A stretch of 64,000 nt of DNA from Desulfovibrio porci (GTDB lineage Bacteria; Desulfobacterota; Desulfovibrionia; Desulfovibrionales; Desulfovibrionaceae). The notes under the pieces are model-generated. The model saw only the letters and a list, made by a program, of their open reading frames with translations, was not told the origin of the DNA and searched no databases. Of this stretch, positions 38,895-55,920 are shown in pieces. The stretch is taken from contig NZ_VUMH01000001.1 in NCBI RefSeq assembly GCF_009696265.1, forward strand, positions 248,001-312,000, read 5' to 3'. The first letter of the stretch is position 1. Each line of letters begins with the position of its first letter. Made by a program: the position numbers and the translations under genes.

Positions 38895-39467
38895 ATGAAA
38901 GATCCCGTCATCGATGAAAACTCCGAGTTGAGCAAACGGCCGCGCTGGTACATCGTGCATACCTACTCGGGTTTCGAGCAGCGCGTGCAAAAGACCATCA
39001 ACGAGATGAGCCGCACCGGTCAGGATCAGGGCCTTATTCAGGAAGTGGTGGTGCCCACGGAAAAGGTCATCGAACTTGCCAAGGGTGGCGAAAAGCGCAC
39101 CACGACGCGCAAGTTCTATCCCGGCTACGTGATGGTGCGCATGATCATGACCGATTTGTCTTGGCACTTGGTGCAATCCATACCCAAGGTAACCGGTTTT
39201 GTGGGCGGCAGAAACCGTCCCACGCCCATGCGCGACAGCGAAGCCGAGCGCATTTTGGCGCTCATGGAAACACGTCAGGAAACCCCCCGCCCCAAGTTCA
39301 ATTTTGAGCGGGGCGACGAAGTGCGCGTCATTGACGGGCCTTTCGGCGGCTTTAACGGCGTGGTGGAAGACGTCAACTATGACAAGGGAAAACTGCGCGT
39401 CTCCGTTTCCATTTTCGGCCGTCAAACGCCGGTGGAGCTGGATTTCGTACAGGTCTCCAAAGGTTAA
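38895..39467 (+). CDS. nusG: Transcription termination/antitermination protein NusG
   Basis: The 190 residues have the NGN domain (RWYIVHTYSGFEQRVQKTI, FYPGYVMVRMIM, VTGFVGGR) and the C-terminal KOW domain (RGDEVRVIDGPFGGFNGVV). It binds RNA polymerase, Rho and the ribosome. It follows secE in the classical pair. Confidence 0.97.
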   Translation: MKDPVIDENSELSKRPRWYIVHTYSGFEQRVQKTINEMSRTGQDQGLIQEVVVPTEKVIELAKGGEKRTTTRKFYPGYVMVRMIMTDLSWHLVQSIPKVTGFVGGRNRPTPMRDSEAERILALMETRQETPRPKFNFERGDEVRVIDGPFGGFNGVVEDVNYDKGKLRVSVSIFGRQTPVELDFVQVSKG

Positions 39468-39650
39468 GAGCATTCCAAGGTTGCAATGCTCTGCAGGGAA
39501 TTGCCTGTAAATCCTTGCAGCGAGATGCCCCGAGACGGATTTTGCCCGTCGTGCGGCAGGCATCTCAGGCGTAACAGATTCTTAAGACTTGCCCCCGCGC
39601 GTCGGCCTGACGGTCGAGAATAGCGCGAGCAGCGATGAAGGATAACGCAC
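39468..39650 (+). other. Structured leader between nusG and rplK
   Basis: No gene. It contains GAGCATT...AATGCTC (39468-39492) right after the nusG stop, and GAGATGCC...GGCATCTC around 39524-39568, both able to form hairpins. It may be the L11/L1 operon leader or contain a dispersed intergenic repeat. Confidence 0.45.
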
Positions 39651-40073
39651 ATGGCCAAAAAAGAAGTTGCCAAGATCAAATTGCAGATTCCCGCGGGCGC
39701 GGCGAACCCCTCGCCGCCGGTGGGTCCGGCCTTGGGCCAGCACGGCCTGAACATCATGGGCTTCTGCAAGGAATTCAATGCCCGCACCCAGGACCAGAAA
39801 GGGATGATCATCCCCGTGGTCATCACGGTCTACGCCGACCGTTCCTTCAGCTTCATCACCAAAACGCCTCCGGCGGCGGTGCTGATCATGAAGGCGGCCA
39901 AGCTTGAAAAGGGTTCCGGCGAACCCAACCGCAACAAGGTGGGCAGCCTCAGCATGGCTCAGGTGGAAGAGATCGCCAAGGTCAAACTGCCGGATCTCAA
40001 CGCCTCTACCCTTGAATCCGCCGTAAAGTCCATTGCGGGCACCGCCCGCAGCATGGGCATTGACATCAAGTAA
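39651..40073 (+). CDS. rplK: 50S ribosomal protein L11
   Basis: The 140 residues carry [25 protein letters not shown] (cut at shorter motif [11 protein letters not shown]) and the C-terminal rRNA-binding KTPPAAVL and GTARSMGI. L11 forms the GTPase-associated centre base. AAGGA precedes the start. rplA follows after 170 bases that hold no gene. Confidence 0.97.
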   Translation: MAKKEVAKIKLQIPAGAANPSPPVGPALGQHGLNIMGFCKEFNARTQDQKGMIIPVVITVYADRSFSFITKTPPAAVLIMKAAKLEKGSGEPNRNKVGSLSMAQVEEIAKVKLPDLNASTLESAVKSIAGTARSMGIDIK

Positions 40074-40243
40074 GGACAGCCTGCCGGGAAGTTCCGGCGG
40101 ATTTGCCCTTGCGGCGGCAAAAGCCGTTCGGCGGACCTTGCTGAATTTTCGCTTTTTTCCGCCAGACTCGTTGAAATCAATTGTACTGCCGTTTTCCGCG
40201 CAGAATTGGAAACGGCAGGAGATAAAACGACAAGGAAAACCTC

Positions 40244-40951
40244 ATGCCCAGACATGGCAAAAATTTTCGTAAAGCCCTTGAGGCCTATAACCCGCAGGAA
40301 CGCTTCAGCATTGAAGATGCTGTGAGCAAATCCTTGGGCGCGTCCTTTGCTAAATTTGATGAAACTGTGGACGTGGCTATCCGCTTGGGCGTCGATCCCA
40401 AGTATTCCGACCAGATGGTGCGCGGCGCCGTCACCCTGCCCAACGGGCTGGGCAAGACCGTGCGTGTGGCTGTGTTCTGCAAAGGTGAAAAACAGGCTGA
40501 AGCCAAAGACGCCGGCGCGGATATCGTTGGCGCCGAAGATCTGGTGGCCAAGATCAAGGAAGGCTGGCTGGAGTTCGACGCCGCCGTGGCCACGCCCGAC
40601 GTCATGGCTCTGGTGGGTCAGATCGGCCGTGTGCTCGGCCCCCGCGGCCTGATGCCCAACGCCAAGACCGGTTCCGTCACCTTTGACGTGGCCAAGGCCG
40701 TGAGCGAACTCAAGGCTGGCCGCGTGGACTTCAAGGTGGACAAGGCTGGCGTGCTGCACGCGCCTCTGGGCAAGGTTTCCTTTGGTCCGGAAAAAATTCT
40801 GGGCAACCTCAAGGCCTTGCTGGATGCCGTCAATCGTCTGAAGCCTTCGGCCGCCAAGGGCGCTTACATGCTGTCCATGGCGGTTTCCACCACCATGGGC
40901 CCCGGCTTCAAAATTGATATGCCCCAGGTCAAGAAATTTCTTGAGGGCTAA
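40244..40951 (+). CDS. rplA: 50S ribosomal protein L1
   Basis: The 235 residues include [29 protein letters not shown] and [13 protein letters not shown], the L1 signature. L1 moves deacyl-tRNA in the stalk and represses its own operon in many bacteria. AAGGAA lies upstream. A near-perfect hairpin ending in TTTT follows. Confidence 0.97.
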   Translation: MPRHGKNFRKALEAYNPQERFSIEDAVSKSLGASFAKFDETVDVAIRLGVDPKYSDQMVRGAVTLPNGLGKTVRVAVFCKGEKQAEAKDAGADIVGAEDLVAKIKEGWLEFDAAVATPDVMALVGQIGRVLGPRGLMPNAKTGSVTFDVAKAVSELKAGRVDFKVDKAGVLHAPLGKVSFGPEKILGNLKALLDAVNRLKPSAAKGAYMLSMAVSTTMGPGFKIDMPQVKKFLEG

Positions 40952-40958
40952 TGAACTG

Positions 40959-40990
40959 GCCCGGGCGCCGCATGCGGCGGCCGGGCGTTT
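40959..40990 (+). terminator. Terminator or attenuator after rplA
   Basis: Thirteen-base arms (GCCCGGGCGCCGC against GCGGCGGCCGGGC) with one mismatch and an AT loop, followed by GTTTTG. It lies seven bases after the rplA stop and would set the ratio of L11-L1 to L10-L7/L12 messages. Confidence 0.65.
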
Positions 40991-41056
40991 TGTTCAAGCT
41001 CTCAAGCGGTTGTGTAACAACAACCTCGGTTAAGGCAAGGAATTCGAGTCGAAGAC

Positions 41057-41088
41057 GGCAGGCGGGCGCAAGCCCTTAATCTCCTGCC
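41057..41088 (+). ncRNA. Possible L10 leader element
   Basis: Outer stem GGCAGG/CCTGCC, inner stem GGGC/GCCC closed by a GCAA tetraloop, with an asymmetric internal loop (CTTAATCT). It lies 60 bases before rplJ, where the L10(L7/L12) complex binds its own mRNA in other bacteria. Match to the known leader was not computed. Confidence 0.45.
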
Positions 41089-41148
41089 CAGACGCTTCAT
41101 CTTTGGCTCGGCATTCCACCTGGCAACCCCGAACGTGAGAGGTATCAC

Positions 41149-41676
41149 GTGAACAGGTCTGAAAAAGCCGCAATTATCGAAGCCATCAAGGCTAAGGCCG
41201 ACAGTGCTTCCTTTGCGGTGCTGACGGACTTCAAGGGCATGACGGTGGAAGAGCTGACGAACCTCCGGGTGAGCCTGCGCAATGCGGGCGGCGAATATCA
41301 TGTCGTCAAAAACACCCTGGCTCGTATCGCTCTGACCGGCGGCACGCACGACGCCATCAAGGACAAGTTCCATGAGAACTGCGGCGTGGCCCTTGGGTTC
41401 GACGACCCGGTGGCGGTGGCCAAGGCGCTCAGTGATTTTGTCAAGCAGAGCAAGATCTTCAGCTTGCGTTGCGCCAGCCTGGACGGCAAGGAAATGACCC
41501 CTGCCCAGGTGGACGCTCTGGCCAAACTGCCCGGAAAGGAACAGTTGCTCGGCCAGTTGCTTGGCACCATGAACGCCGTGCCCACCAATTTTGTGTCGCT
41601 GTTTGCCAACATGCTGCGCGGCTTGCTCTACGCCCTCAAGGCTATTGAGGAACAGAAAGGCAAGGCTGCCGCGTAA
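41149..41676 (+). CDS. rplJ: 50S ribosomal protein L10
   Basis: The 175 residues start at GTG 41149 (GAGAGG upstream): [41 protein letters not shown] and a helical C-terminus that holds L7/L12 dimers. Normal length. Confidence 0.96.
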   Translation: MNRSEKAAIIEAIKAKADSASFAVLTDFKGMTVEELTNLRVSLRNAGGEYHVVKNTLARIALTGGTHDAIKDKFHENCGVALGFDDPVAVAKALSDFVKQSKIFSLRCASLDGKEMTPAQVDALAKLPGKEQLLGQLLGTMNAVPTNFVSLFANMLRGLLYALKAIEEQKGKAAA

Positions 41677-41724
41677 GCGGATGTGGACAGCTCAAACATT
41701 AAGCCAAAGATCAGGAGAAATATC

Positions 41725-42114
41725 ATGGCCGTGACCAAAGAAGAAGTTGTTGAATTCATCTCCAGCATGACCGTTCTGGAACTTTCCGAATTCATCAAGG
41801 AACTGGAAGAGAAGTTCGGCGTTTCCGCCGCCGCGCCCGCCGCCGCTATGGTGATGGCCGCTCCGGCCGCCGGTGGCGACGGCGCCGCCGCCGCTGAGGA
41901 AAAGACCGAATTCGACGTCGTTCTTAAGGAAGCCGGCGCCAACAAGATCGGTGTCATCAAAGTGGTGCGCGCTCTGACCAGCCTGGGCCTCAAGGAAGCC
42001 AAGGAAAAGGTTGACGGCGCTCCCTCCACTCTGAAGGAAGCCGTTTCCAAGGAAGAAGCTGAAGAAGCCAAGAAGCAGCTCACCGAAGCCGGCGCCACTG
42101 TGGAAATCAAGTAA
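41725..42114 (+). CDS. rplL: 50S ribosomal protein L7/L12
   Basis: The 129 residues have the N-terminal dimer domain, an Ala-rich hinge ([18 protein letters not shown]) and the C-terminal factor-binding domain ([21 protein letters not shown]). AGGAG precedes the ATG at 41725. It is followed by the rplL-rpoB control region. Confidence 0.97.
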   Translation: MAVTKEEVVEFISSMTVLELSEFIKELEEKFGVSAAAPAAAMVMAAPAAGGDGAAAAEEKTEFDVVLKEAGANKIGVIKVVRALTSLGLKEAKEKVDGAPSTLKEAVSKEEAEEAKKQLTEAGATVEIK

Positions 42115-42130
42115 GTATTTCCCTGTGTCC

Positions 42131-42195
42131 GCTTCGCGTCAGCGCGAAGCCGCATTCCACATGACGGGGTCATTGACCCCGTCATGTTTTTTTGT
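42131..42195 (+). terminator. Tandem hairpins and terminator after rplL (rpoBC attenuator)
   Basis: First hairpin GCTTCGCG-TCAG-CGCGAAGC (42131-42150). Second at 42159-42187 with 13-base arms (ACATGACGGGGTC) and a three-base loop, merging into TTTTTTTG. Position matches the partial terminator known between rplL and rpoB in enterobacteria. Confidence 0.75.
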
Positions 42196-42282
42196 TCTGC
42201 TCCCGGCAGGCGGCCCGAGGTTGCGGTATTTTTTCCGGTTGCCGGGCGCGGCGGGCGACAGATATTTCTTCAAGAAAAAGTC

Positions 42283-42311
42283 TTGCCAAAAAAATGTTTT
42301 CTGCTTATGTA
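42283..42311 (+). promoter_or_regulatory. Possible promoter for rpoBC
   Basis: TTGCCA at 42283-42288 and TATGTA at 42306-42311, spacing exactly 17, downstream of the rplL terminator. The -10 is weak. It would give rpoBC its own message. Confidence 0.4.
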
Positions 42312-42399
42312 TCTGTGTTCAATGAACGGCGCGGGAGGCATCCTTTCTGTTTTTTATAACTCACTGTATATGCACACTTTCTTAAAATAGGCTCGACAG

Positions 42400-42436
42400 C
42401 CCAGGCCCTGTTCACCCAGACAGGGGATGGGTTTTT
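42400..42436 (+). terminator. Second terminator-like hairpin in the rpoB leader
   Basis: CCC-AGG-CCCTGT pairs with ACAGGG-GAT-GGG across an eight-base loop and is followed by TTTTTG. It lies 150 bases before the rpoB start and downstream of the proposed promoter, so it could act as an attenuator of rpoB transcription. Confidence 0.55.
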
Positions 42437-42586
42437 GTCGTCTTTGTTGTGCATAGTGAGCTCCCCCGCGACTCCCCGCGGCCGTTTCATACGCTTTCAG
42501 GGTGCAGTGACAGCAAGTTTTTTTGCCTGCCGGCAGACGCTTCTGTCCGCAGCCGGGGCGCAACCGCTACCTATCTTGAGGTACCC

Positions 42587-46726
<4,140 letters not shown>

Positions 46727-46799
46727 GCGCCCCTCGCTTCGCCATCCGGATTACAGTAACGATTCCAACGAGCTTTTTTACTAAGCAAGGTATGAATAT

Positions 46800-50972
<4,173 letters not shown>

Positions 50973-50998
50973 CGTCCCGCATTTGCCGGACAAGCAAC

Positions 50999-51040
50999 GA
51001 GCCCCGGAAGGCATGCCTTCCGGGGCTCGTTTGCGTTTTA
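50999..51040 (+). terminator. Terminator of the rpoBC operon
   Basis: A 30-bp perfect palindrome (arms GAGCCCCGGAAGGCA) at 50999-51028, followed by GTTTGCGTTTTAAT. It lies between convergent rpoC and the mgtC-like gene and may serve both strands. Confidence 0.85.
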
Positions 51041-51069
51041 ATATGAACGGCGCGCTGAACCGCAGTTGC

Positions 51070-51753
51070 TCAGCCCTTGATTTCCACCCGCAGCACATGC
51101 CCGTCCTTTTTCAGCAGGTCAAGCAGGTCGGCCAGATCATAGCCGTAGGGCACCTTGATGTGCGCATCCACCACGATGACCTTGCCCTCTTTGTCGGGAA
51201 CAGCCTTGAATGTGGAAACATACAGCTTGCGCTCGCGTAGGGCCGCGCGCACCGCATCCAGTCCTGTGCAGCCACCGCCGATATGCAGGCAGAGACGCTC
51301 CATGCTGGGCGCGCGCAGCCAGGTAAAATGCTTGTGCAAAAAAATCTGGATTACAAAAATCAGCGCCGTGCCCAGCACACCGAGCAGATGCAGGCCCGAG
51401 CCCACAGCCATGCCGATGCCCGCCGTGGCCCAGATGCCCGCCGCCGTGGTCAGTCCGCTGATATTCTGCCCCCGCACGAAAATCATGCCCGCGCCCAGAA
51501 AACCCACGCCGGTCACGATCTGGGCCGCGATACGCGAGGGGTCCAGCGCCACGCCCTGAAGAGAGAGCATATCCGCGAAGCCGTATTTGGAGACGATCAT
51601 AAACAGCGCCGAACCCATGGAAACCACCAAGTGAGTGCGGATGCCCGCCTCCTTGCGACGGTTGGCCCGTTCGTAGCCGATAAAGGCCCCGCAGAGCCCG
51701 GCCAGAAAAAGACGCCCCAGAAACTCAAATTCCTGTAACAAGCCCAAGTCCAT
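51070..51753 (-). CDS. MgtC/SapB-family membrane protein
   Basis: The 227 residues have four to five N-terminal membrane helices with the MgtC signature GYERANRRKEAGIRTH and GVGFLGAGMI, then a C-terminal soluble ACT-like domain (residues about 150-227). MgtC proteins modulate the F-ATPase or Mg/phosphate homeostasis; the role here is unproven. The start has TGGAGGAG upstream. It converges on rpoC. The 245 bases upstream are AT-rich and shared with the next gene's promoter region. Confidence 0.9.
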   Translation of the reverse strand: MDLGLLQEFEFLGRLFLAGLCGAFIGYERANRRKEAGIRTHLVVSMGSALFMIVSKYGFADMLSLQGVALDPSRIAAQIVTGVGFLGAGMIFVRGQNISGLTTAAGIWATAGIGMAVGSGLHLLGVLGTALIFVIQIFLHKHFTWLRAPSMERLCLHIGGGCTGLDAVRAALRERKLYVSTFKAVPDKEGKVIVVDAHIKVPYGYDLADLLDLLKKDGHVLRVEIKG

Positions 51754-51861
51754 ACCATCTCCTCCAGACTTGGCCCCCTACCACAGATGCGCGCGGGACT
51801 CAACCGCTTCGGCCTCCCGCTGAATTTCAGCCTTGAAATTCAGCGAAACCAGAAAACCACC

Positions 51862-51930
51862 TTGACACGCTCCCCTTAATATGAGAATTGTTTTGTATGG
51901 ATTTAATATTTATTTATCAGAACTGATTAA
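51862..51930. promoter_or_regulatory. AT-rich divergent promoter region with an operator-like palindrome
   Basis: TTGACA occurs at 51862-51867 on the plus strand, without a good -10 at 17 bp. At 51914-51930 lies a near-palindrome with core ATCAG-AA-CTGAT. It sits between mgtC and the start of the mini-Hmc cluster. The regulator is unknown. Confidence 0.35.
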
Positions 51931-51998
51931 TTGTTCATAAATATGGTTCACCGGCTTTCGCCTGAGGACCTAACCGCCTATAGCGCAAGGAGAACATC

Positions 51999-52289
51999 AT
52001 GTCAGCCGTACTGGAACGCGAATACCTGGCCGAGGAAATCTGCGATCTGTACACCCGGCTCACCGGCGGAACGCAGGATGCGGATCTGCGCCTTGCCTGC
52101 AAGCTTGCGGAAGAGGAAGGCCCCCAGGACCACTGGCTGCTGACCAACCACCTGGATTATGAATCCCGTCTTTTCCTGTTTGCGGCCGTGGCTTACGCCA
52201 TGCGCTGCATGAAGCGCGATCCGTACAAGTGCGCCGTATTCGTGCGCAGCGCCGCGGAATCGCTGACCGCCGGGCGGCCCGCGGCATGA
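51999..52289 (+). CDS. Small acidic protein of unknown function
   Basis: I do not recognise this 96-residue protein. It starts with a good AAGGAG and reads EREYLAEEICDLYTRLTGG, then LACKLAEEEGPQDHWL and a helical hydrophobic part (LFLFAAVAYAMRCMKRDPYKC). Predicted all-helical and soluble, with four cysteines but no CxxC. It precedes the three-haem cytochrome by 105 bases with a strong hairpin between, so it may share the promoter of that cluster. Confidence 0.65.
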   Translation: MSAVLEREYLAEEICDLYTRLTGGTQDADLRLACKLAEEEGPQDHWLLTNHLDYESRLFLFAAVAYAMRCMKRDPYKCAVFVRSAAESLTAGRPAA

Positions 52290-52294
52290 CGGCC

Positions 52295-52324
52295 GGGGAA
52301 TCCCGTCTCAGCCCGGGATTCCCC
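52295..52324 (+). terminator. Hairpin between the small acidic protein and the cytochrome gene
   Basis: GGGGAATCCCG and its exact complement, 11-base arms, eight-base loop, six bases after the stop. No U-tract; it may be a partial terminator or an mRNA-stabilising hairpin. Confidence 0.5.
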
Positions 52325-52394
52325 TCAGCCGCTCCGGCGGCATCGTCTCCGCGTCGAGGCATGCCGGAATTTCACCAGGAATCAAGGACGTGAC

Positions 52395-52796
52395 ATGCGT
52401 AACATAGTATTCGGATTCGGGGCCTCCCTGCTCTGCCTTTCGCTTTTCGCCGGCGTCGCCCTTTTCTCCGCCACGGCCAGAGGGGAAGAGCGCATTCCCT
52501 TCACCTTTCCCCCGCTGCCTACACAAAAAATGCCGCCGGTCTTTTTCACGCATGACAAGCATGTGGAGTACATGGAACGCGCCAATGCTGAATGTACGCT
52601 CTGCCACCGGGAAACAGAGGAAGGTCTGTCCGAAACCTTTCTGGATGTCAAAGCGCAGCCTGAAAACAAACAAATTCCTTATCTGCACACAGCCTGTACC
52701 CAATGCCACCGAAACGCCGCTGCGGGTCCGCGTCTTGTGGATTGCAGAGTCTGCCACGACAAGGCCGTCGCCGCGCAAATCGGAAAGAGCAAGTAA
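52395..52796 (+). CDS. Periplasmic three-haem class III-type cytochrome c
   Basis: Exported (signal peptide MRNIVFGFGASLLCLSLFAG, cleaved near ATA-RG) and about 103 residues when mature. It has three CxxCH haem sites (CTLCH, CTQCH, CRVCH) and three more histidines (FTHDKH, YLH) that could be the distal ligands, giving three bis-His haems. Cytochrome c3 normally has four. It directly precedes HmcE- and HmcF-like genes, where the 16-haem HmcA would be expected, so it is probably the periplasmic electron entry of that complex, fed by hydrogenase- or formate-derived electrons. Confidence 0.9.
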   Translation: MRNIVFGFGASLLCLSLFAGVALFSATARGEERIPFTFPPLPTQKMPPVFFTHDKHVEYMERANAECTLCHRETEEGLSETFLDVKAQPENKQIPYLHTACTQCHRNAAAGPRLVDCRVCHDKAVAAQIGKSK

Positions 52797-52846
52797 CGGA
52801 CCCGCGATGCGGCTGCCGCCGCACGCCACTCAGGAGACAGATTCAG

Positions 52847-53527
52847 ATGCTGAACTTCATTACCGGCCCCCTATTCATTTTCTCCCTGTTGGTCTTTGTC
52901 GTCGGTCTTCTCGCGCGCGCGGTCCTTTATGTGCGCGGCCTGGACTGGCGTCTGGAGCGCGTGGCCTATACCTGCCATCCGGAACGCTCCATTCCCGGCG
53001 CGCTGGTATCCATAGTCAAATGGCTCATACCGGGCGGAACCGCAGGCTGGCGCTCGCAACCGGCGGCCTCGGCGGCCTTCTTCCTGCTGCACCTGGGGGC
53101 GGTGCTGGTGCCGCTCTTCCTTCTGGGCCATACGGTGCTGCTTGAAAACTTTACGGGCATCTCTCTGCCCGCGTTGCCCAACGGTCTGGCCGACGTGCTG
53201 AGTGTGGCAAGCGTGGCCGGCATTCTGCTGTTGCTCGCGCGCCGGCTTTTCTCGCCCGTGCTGCGCCGGTTGAACAGCGGCGGGGACTGGCTCGTGCTGC
53301 TGTTGACCTTTTTACCCTTCTGCACCGGCCTGATGGCCAGACTGGACACCTCGTCCTATCAGACCTGGATTATCCTTCATGTGCTGAGCGGTGAATTATT
53401 TCTGATTCTCGCTCCGTTCACCAAACTTTCCCACATTGTTCTCTACTTCATGTCCCGTGCCCAAATCGGCATGGATTTCGCCATCAAGCGAGGCGGCTCG
53501 ACGCGCGGCGGGGCATATCCCTGGTAG
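52847..53527 (+). CDS. HmcE-like cytochrome b (NarI-type) membrane subunit
   Basis: A 226-residue membrane protein, the length I recall for HmcE. The start at 52847 follows CAGGAG; 48 residues of upstream frame are hydrophilic and overlap the cytochrome gene. Five hydrophobic segments (about 4-22, 63-88, 105-122, 139-158, 170-195) contain histidines suitable for haem b ([31 protein letters not shown]). This fold passes electrons between periplasm, quinone and the cytoplasmic iron-sulfur subunit encoded next. Confidence 0.85.
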   Translation: MLNFITGPLFIFSLLVFVVGLLARAVLYVRGLDWRLERVAYTCHPERSIPGALVSIVKWLIPGGTAGWRSQPAASAAFFLLHLGAVLVPLFLLGHTVLLENFTGISLPALPNGLADVLSVASVAGILLLLARRLFSPVLRRLNSGGDWLVLLLTFLPFCTGLMARLDTSSYQTWIILHVLSGELFLILAPFTKLSHIVLYFMSRAQIGMDFAIKRGGSTRGGAYPW

Positions 53528-53577
53528 CGAAACGGTGCCGGATACAATTTTCATTTTTCTCCCGCAAGGAGCGCGTC

Positions 53578-54963
53578 ATGTGTGAAGTATTGTGCAGCCC
53601 CACGCCCGTTACCACCAAAGAGGGCATTCATGCCCTGCTTCAGGATAAGGGCGGCGCGGTCTATTACCAGCAGATGAAAATAATGCCCGTGGATCAGGCG
53701 GCTCTCGCTCTCGACCTTGAACGGACCTGTAAGTCGCGCACCCGCACATGGCTGTCCATCTGCGCGCATTGCGGAATGTGCGCGGACAGCTGCTTTTTTT
53801 ACAAGACCAACAACAATGATCCCACGCAGATTCCCTCATACAAAATCCAGTCCACCTTGGGCGAAATGGTCCGTCTCAAGGGCAAAGTGGACACCGAATT
53901 TATGATCCATGCCATGGACGTGGCTTGGGGGCGCTGCACCTGTTGCAACCGTTGCGCCCTCTATTGTCCGCATGGCATTGATACGGGCGTCATGTTCAGC
54001 TATCTGCGCGGCCTTCTTTTCAAGCACGGTTTTGTTCCCTGGGAGATGAAGATCGGCTCGGGCATGCACCGCGTTTACGGCGCGCAGATGGACGTCACGG
54101 AAGAAGACTGGCTGGAAACCTGCGAATGGATGGTGGAAGAAAACCAGGACGAGTGGCCGGACCTGGAAATTCCGGTTGAAAAAGAGGGCGCGGACGTCAT
54201 GTACATTCTCAACGCCCGCGAGGTAAAACATTATCCCGAAGACATCGCGCAGGCCGCCATATTGTTTCACGTCACGGGAACCAGTTGGACCGTACCGCGC
54301 GAAGGCTGGGAAAATACCTCGCTGACCATGTTCGCGGGCGACTGGGAAGGCTGCGCCCAGAACATCAGGCGTATTTACGCCGCCGTGGAGCGCCTGAAGC
54401 CCAAAGTGGTGGTGGGCACGGAGTGCGGCCACGCCCATCGCGGCACCGTTGTGGAAGGTCCCTACTGGGGCGGTCGCGCCGACGGTGACCCGCCGGTGCC
54501 CTTCATGCACTATGTGGAATGGGTGGCCCACTGTCTGCGCACCGGCAAACTGAAAATTGATCCGGCCAAGAAAATCAAAGTGCCCTGTACCTTGCAGGAT
54601 GCCTGCAACTATGTGCGTAACGACGGACTGGGCAGATATACACGGGAAATCATGAGCTATATCGCTGAAGATTTCCGCGAAATGTCACCCAATACCGACC
54701 ACAACTTCTGTTGCGGCGGCGGCGGCGGTCTCAACGGCATCGGCCTTTACCGCAAGGAACGCAATATCGGTCTTAAAAACAAACTGGATCAGATCAAGGG
54801 CACCGGTGCACAGTTGGTCATCACGCCCTGCCACAATTGCTGGGACGCCATCAGGGACATGATGGAAGTCTATGAGGAACACAACATCAAATGGTCATTC
54901 CTCAAACCGCTTCTGGTGGATATGATGCTGATACCGCCGCATATCCGCCATGAAGCGCCGTAG
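53578..54963 (+). CDS. HmcF-like cytoplasmic iron-sulfur protein (HdrD/CCG family)
   Basis: A 461-residue protein equal in length to D. vulgaris HmcF as I remember it. Two ferredoxin-type clusters ([11 protein letters not shown] at about 60, [14 protein letters not shown] at about 120) are followed by the CCG domains of HdrD ([21 protein letters not shown] at about 378; PCHNCWD). It should sit on the cytoplasmic face and receive electrons from the HmcE-like subunit, possibly acting on a thiol-disulfide or another cytoplasmic acceptor. AAGGAG precedes the start. Confidence 0.88.
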   Translation: MCEVLCSPTPVTTKEGIHALLQDKGGAVYYQQMKIMPVDQAALALDLERTCKSRTRTWLSICAHCGMCADSCFFYKTNNNDPTQIPSYKIQSTLGEMVRLKGKVDTEFMIHAMDVAWGRCTCCNRCALYCPHGIDTGVMFSYLRGLLFKHGFVPWEMKIGSGMHRVYGAQMDVTEEDWLETCEWMVEENQDEWPDLEIPVEKEGADVMYILNAREVKHYPEDIAQAAILFHVTGTSWTVPREGWENTSLTMFAGDWEGCAQNIRRIYAAVERLKPKVVVGTECGHAHRGTVVEGPYWGGRADGDPPVPFMHYVEWVAHCLRTGKLKIDPAKKIKVPCTLQDACNYVRNDGLGRYTREIMSYIAEDFREMSPNTDHNFCCGGGGGLNGIGLYRKERNIGLKNKLDQIKGTGAQLVITPCHNCWDAIRDMMEVYEEHNIKWSFLKPLLVDMMLIPPHIRHEAP

Positions 54964-54995
54964 GCCGCCGCCATACCCCTAGCGGCGATGAGAAA

Positions 54996-55044
54996 GGCGG
55001 GCATGCGATTCCCCCCATGTCCTTTTGCGGATCGCATGCCCGCC
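54996..55044. terminator. Bidirectional terminator between hmcF-like and rrf1-like genes
   Basis: Perfect 14-base arms (GGCGGGCATGCGAT) around a 21-base loop, between two convergent genes. The loop is long and no U-tract is adjacent, so strength is uncertain. Confidence 0.55.
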
Positions 55045-55097
55045 CCGAGCGGATACGGACAAAACACACGGCAGGCCCGTACAGATCGGGAAAAGTT

Positions 55098-55451
55098 TCA
55101 GGCCGTCGCCCCCCGCACCGTTTCAATCAGCGTTTCCGGGGCGCAGCTTTTGGGCAGTACGGGAATGCCGGTGCCGAAATCCACCGGGCGCGGTCCCACG
55201 TCGCTGCAGACAATGGCCGGTAGTTGCCTGCTTTTCGCATCACGGCGCAACCGGCTGTACATGATGGTGCCGGAAAGGCGCGGCAGGTCCACGTCAAAGA
55301 TAATGCAGTCCGGTCGCAGGCTGTCCACCAGAGCCAGGCCTTCGACGCCGTCGCGGGCCACACTTACCCGGTAGTCATGCAGACGAAGTGTCTGTGACAA
55401 TCTGGCGAGGTTTTCGGCATCGCTGTCGACCAAGAGAATATGCTTTTGCAT
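55098..55451 (-). CDS. rrf1: Single-domain response regulator (Rrf1-like)
   Basis: A 117-residue receiver domain without an output domain. The acidic pocket (VDSD, residues 8-11), phospho-acceptor D53 (IIFDVDLPRLSG), S83 and K101 (VLPKSC) are all present. In D. vulgaris the hmc operon is followed by rrf1 (a receiver protein) and rrf2; the same pair lies here next to hmcEF-like genes but on the opposite strand. GGGAGG precedes the start, which lies inside the 3' end of the rrf2-like gene (77-base overlap). Confidence 0.85.
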   Translation of the reverse strand: MQKHILLVDSDAENLARLSQTLRLHDYRVSVARDGVEGLALVDSLRPDCIIFDVDLPRLSGTIMYSRLRRDAKSRQLPAIVCSDVGPRPVDFGTGIPVLPKSCAPETLIETVRGATA

Positions 55452-55920
55452 GAAGGCCTCCCGTCCGGGAATCCGGCATGCGCCGGGTTGATTGTTCCGC
55501 CGGGTTGCGGGTCGCCGCGCGCAACGACGCTCCGCAACTCTGCCGGATGGAATCGAGCGTTACCGAGCGCAAAGAGTTCTGCAGGCCGCAGGCGGCCTTG
55601 GCCCAGATATCCAGCGCGGCTTGACCGCCAGGCGCGTCGCTGCTGAGGCCGGGCAGGGTTATGCCCCCTTCCACAGCGGCAATGATGTCCGCCAGGGTAA
55701 TATCCTTCGGACCGCGCGCCAGCACGTGGCCACCGGCTATGCCGCGAATGCTTTTGACAATGCCGCCCCCCTGCAACAGACGCATTATCTTTTGAACGAA
55801 TTTTTCTGAAATGCCTGTACAGCCCGCCAGCTCTGACGCGGAAGCGGGAATGTCCGCCGTCTGCTCGGACAGGCAGAGCAAGAGATGCAGGGCATGGCAG
55901 GCCATTGTGGAAATGCGCAT
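55375..55920 (-). CDS. rrf2: Rrf2-family regulator lacking most cluster cysteines (Rrf2-like)
   Basis: The 181 residues start MRISTMACHALHLLLCL and carry the winged-helix of the Rrf2 family (GISEKFVQKIMRLLQGGGIVKSIRGIAGGH). The effector region that normally holds three cysteines for an iron-sulfur cluster retains only C111. The C-terminal 30 residues exceed the usual length (about 148) and overlap rrf1. It is divergent from another Rrf2 gene across 296 bases of AT-rich DNA. In D. vulgaris Rrf2 represses hmc; by analogy it may control the adjacent mini-hmc genes, perhaps as an apo-repressor. Confidence 0.85.
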   Translation of the reverse strand: MRISTMACHALHLLLCLSEQTADIPASASELAGCTGISEKFVQKIMRLLQGGGIVKSIRGIAGGHVLARGPKDITLADIIAAVEGGITLPGLSSDAPGGQAALDIWAKAACGLQNSLRSVTLDSIRQSCGASLRAATRNPAEQSTRRMPDSRTGGLHAKAYSLGRQRCRKPRQIVTDTSSA

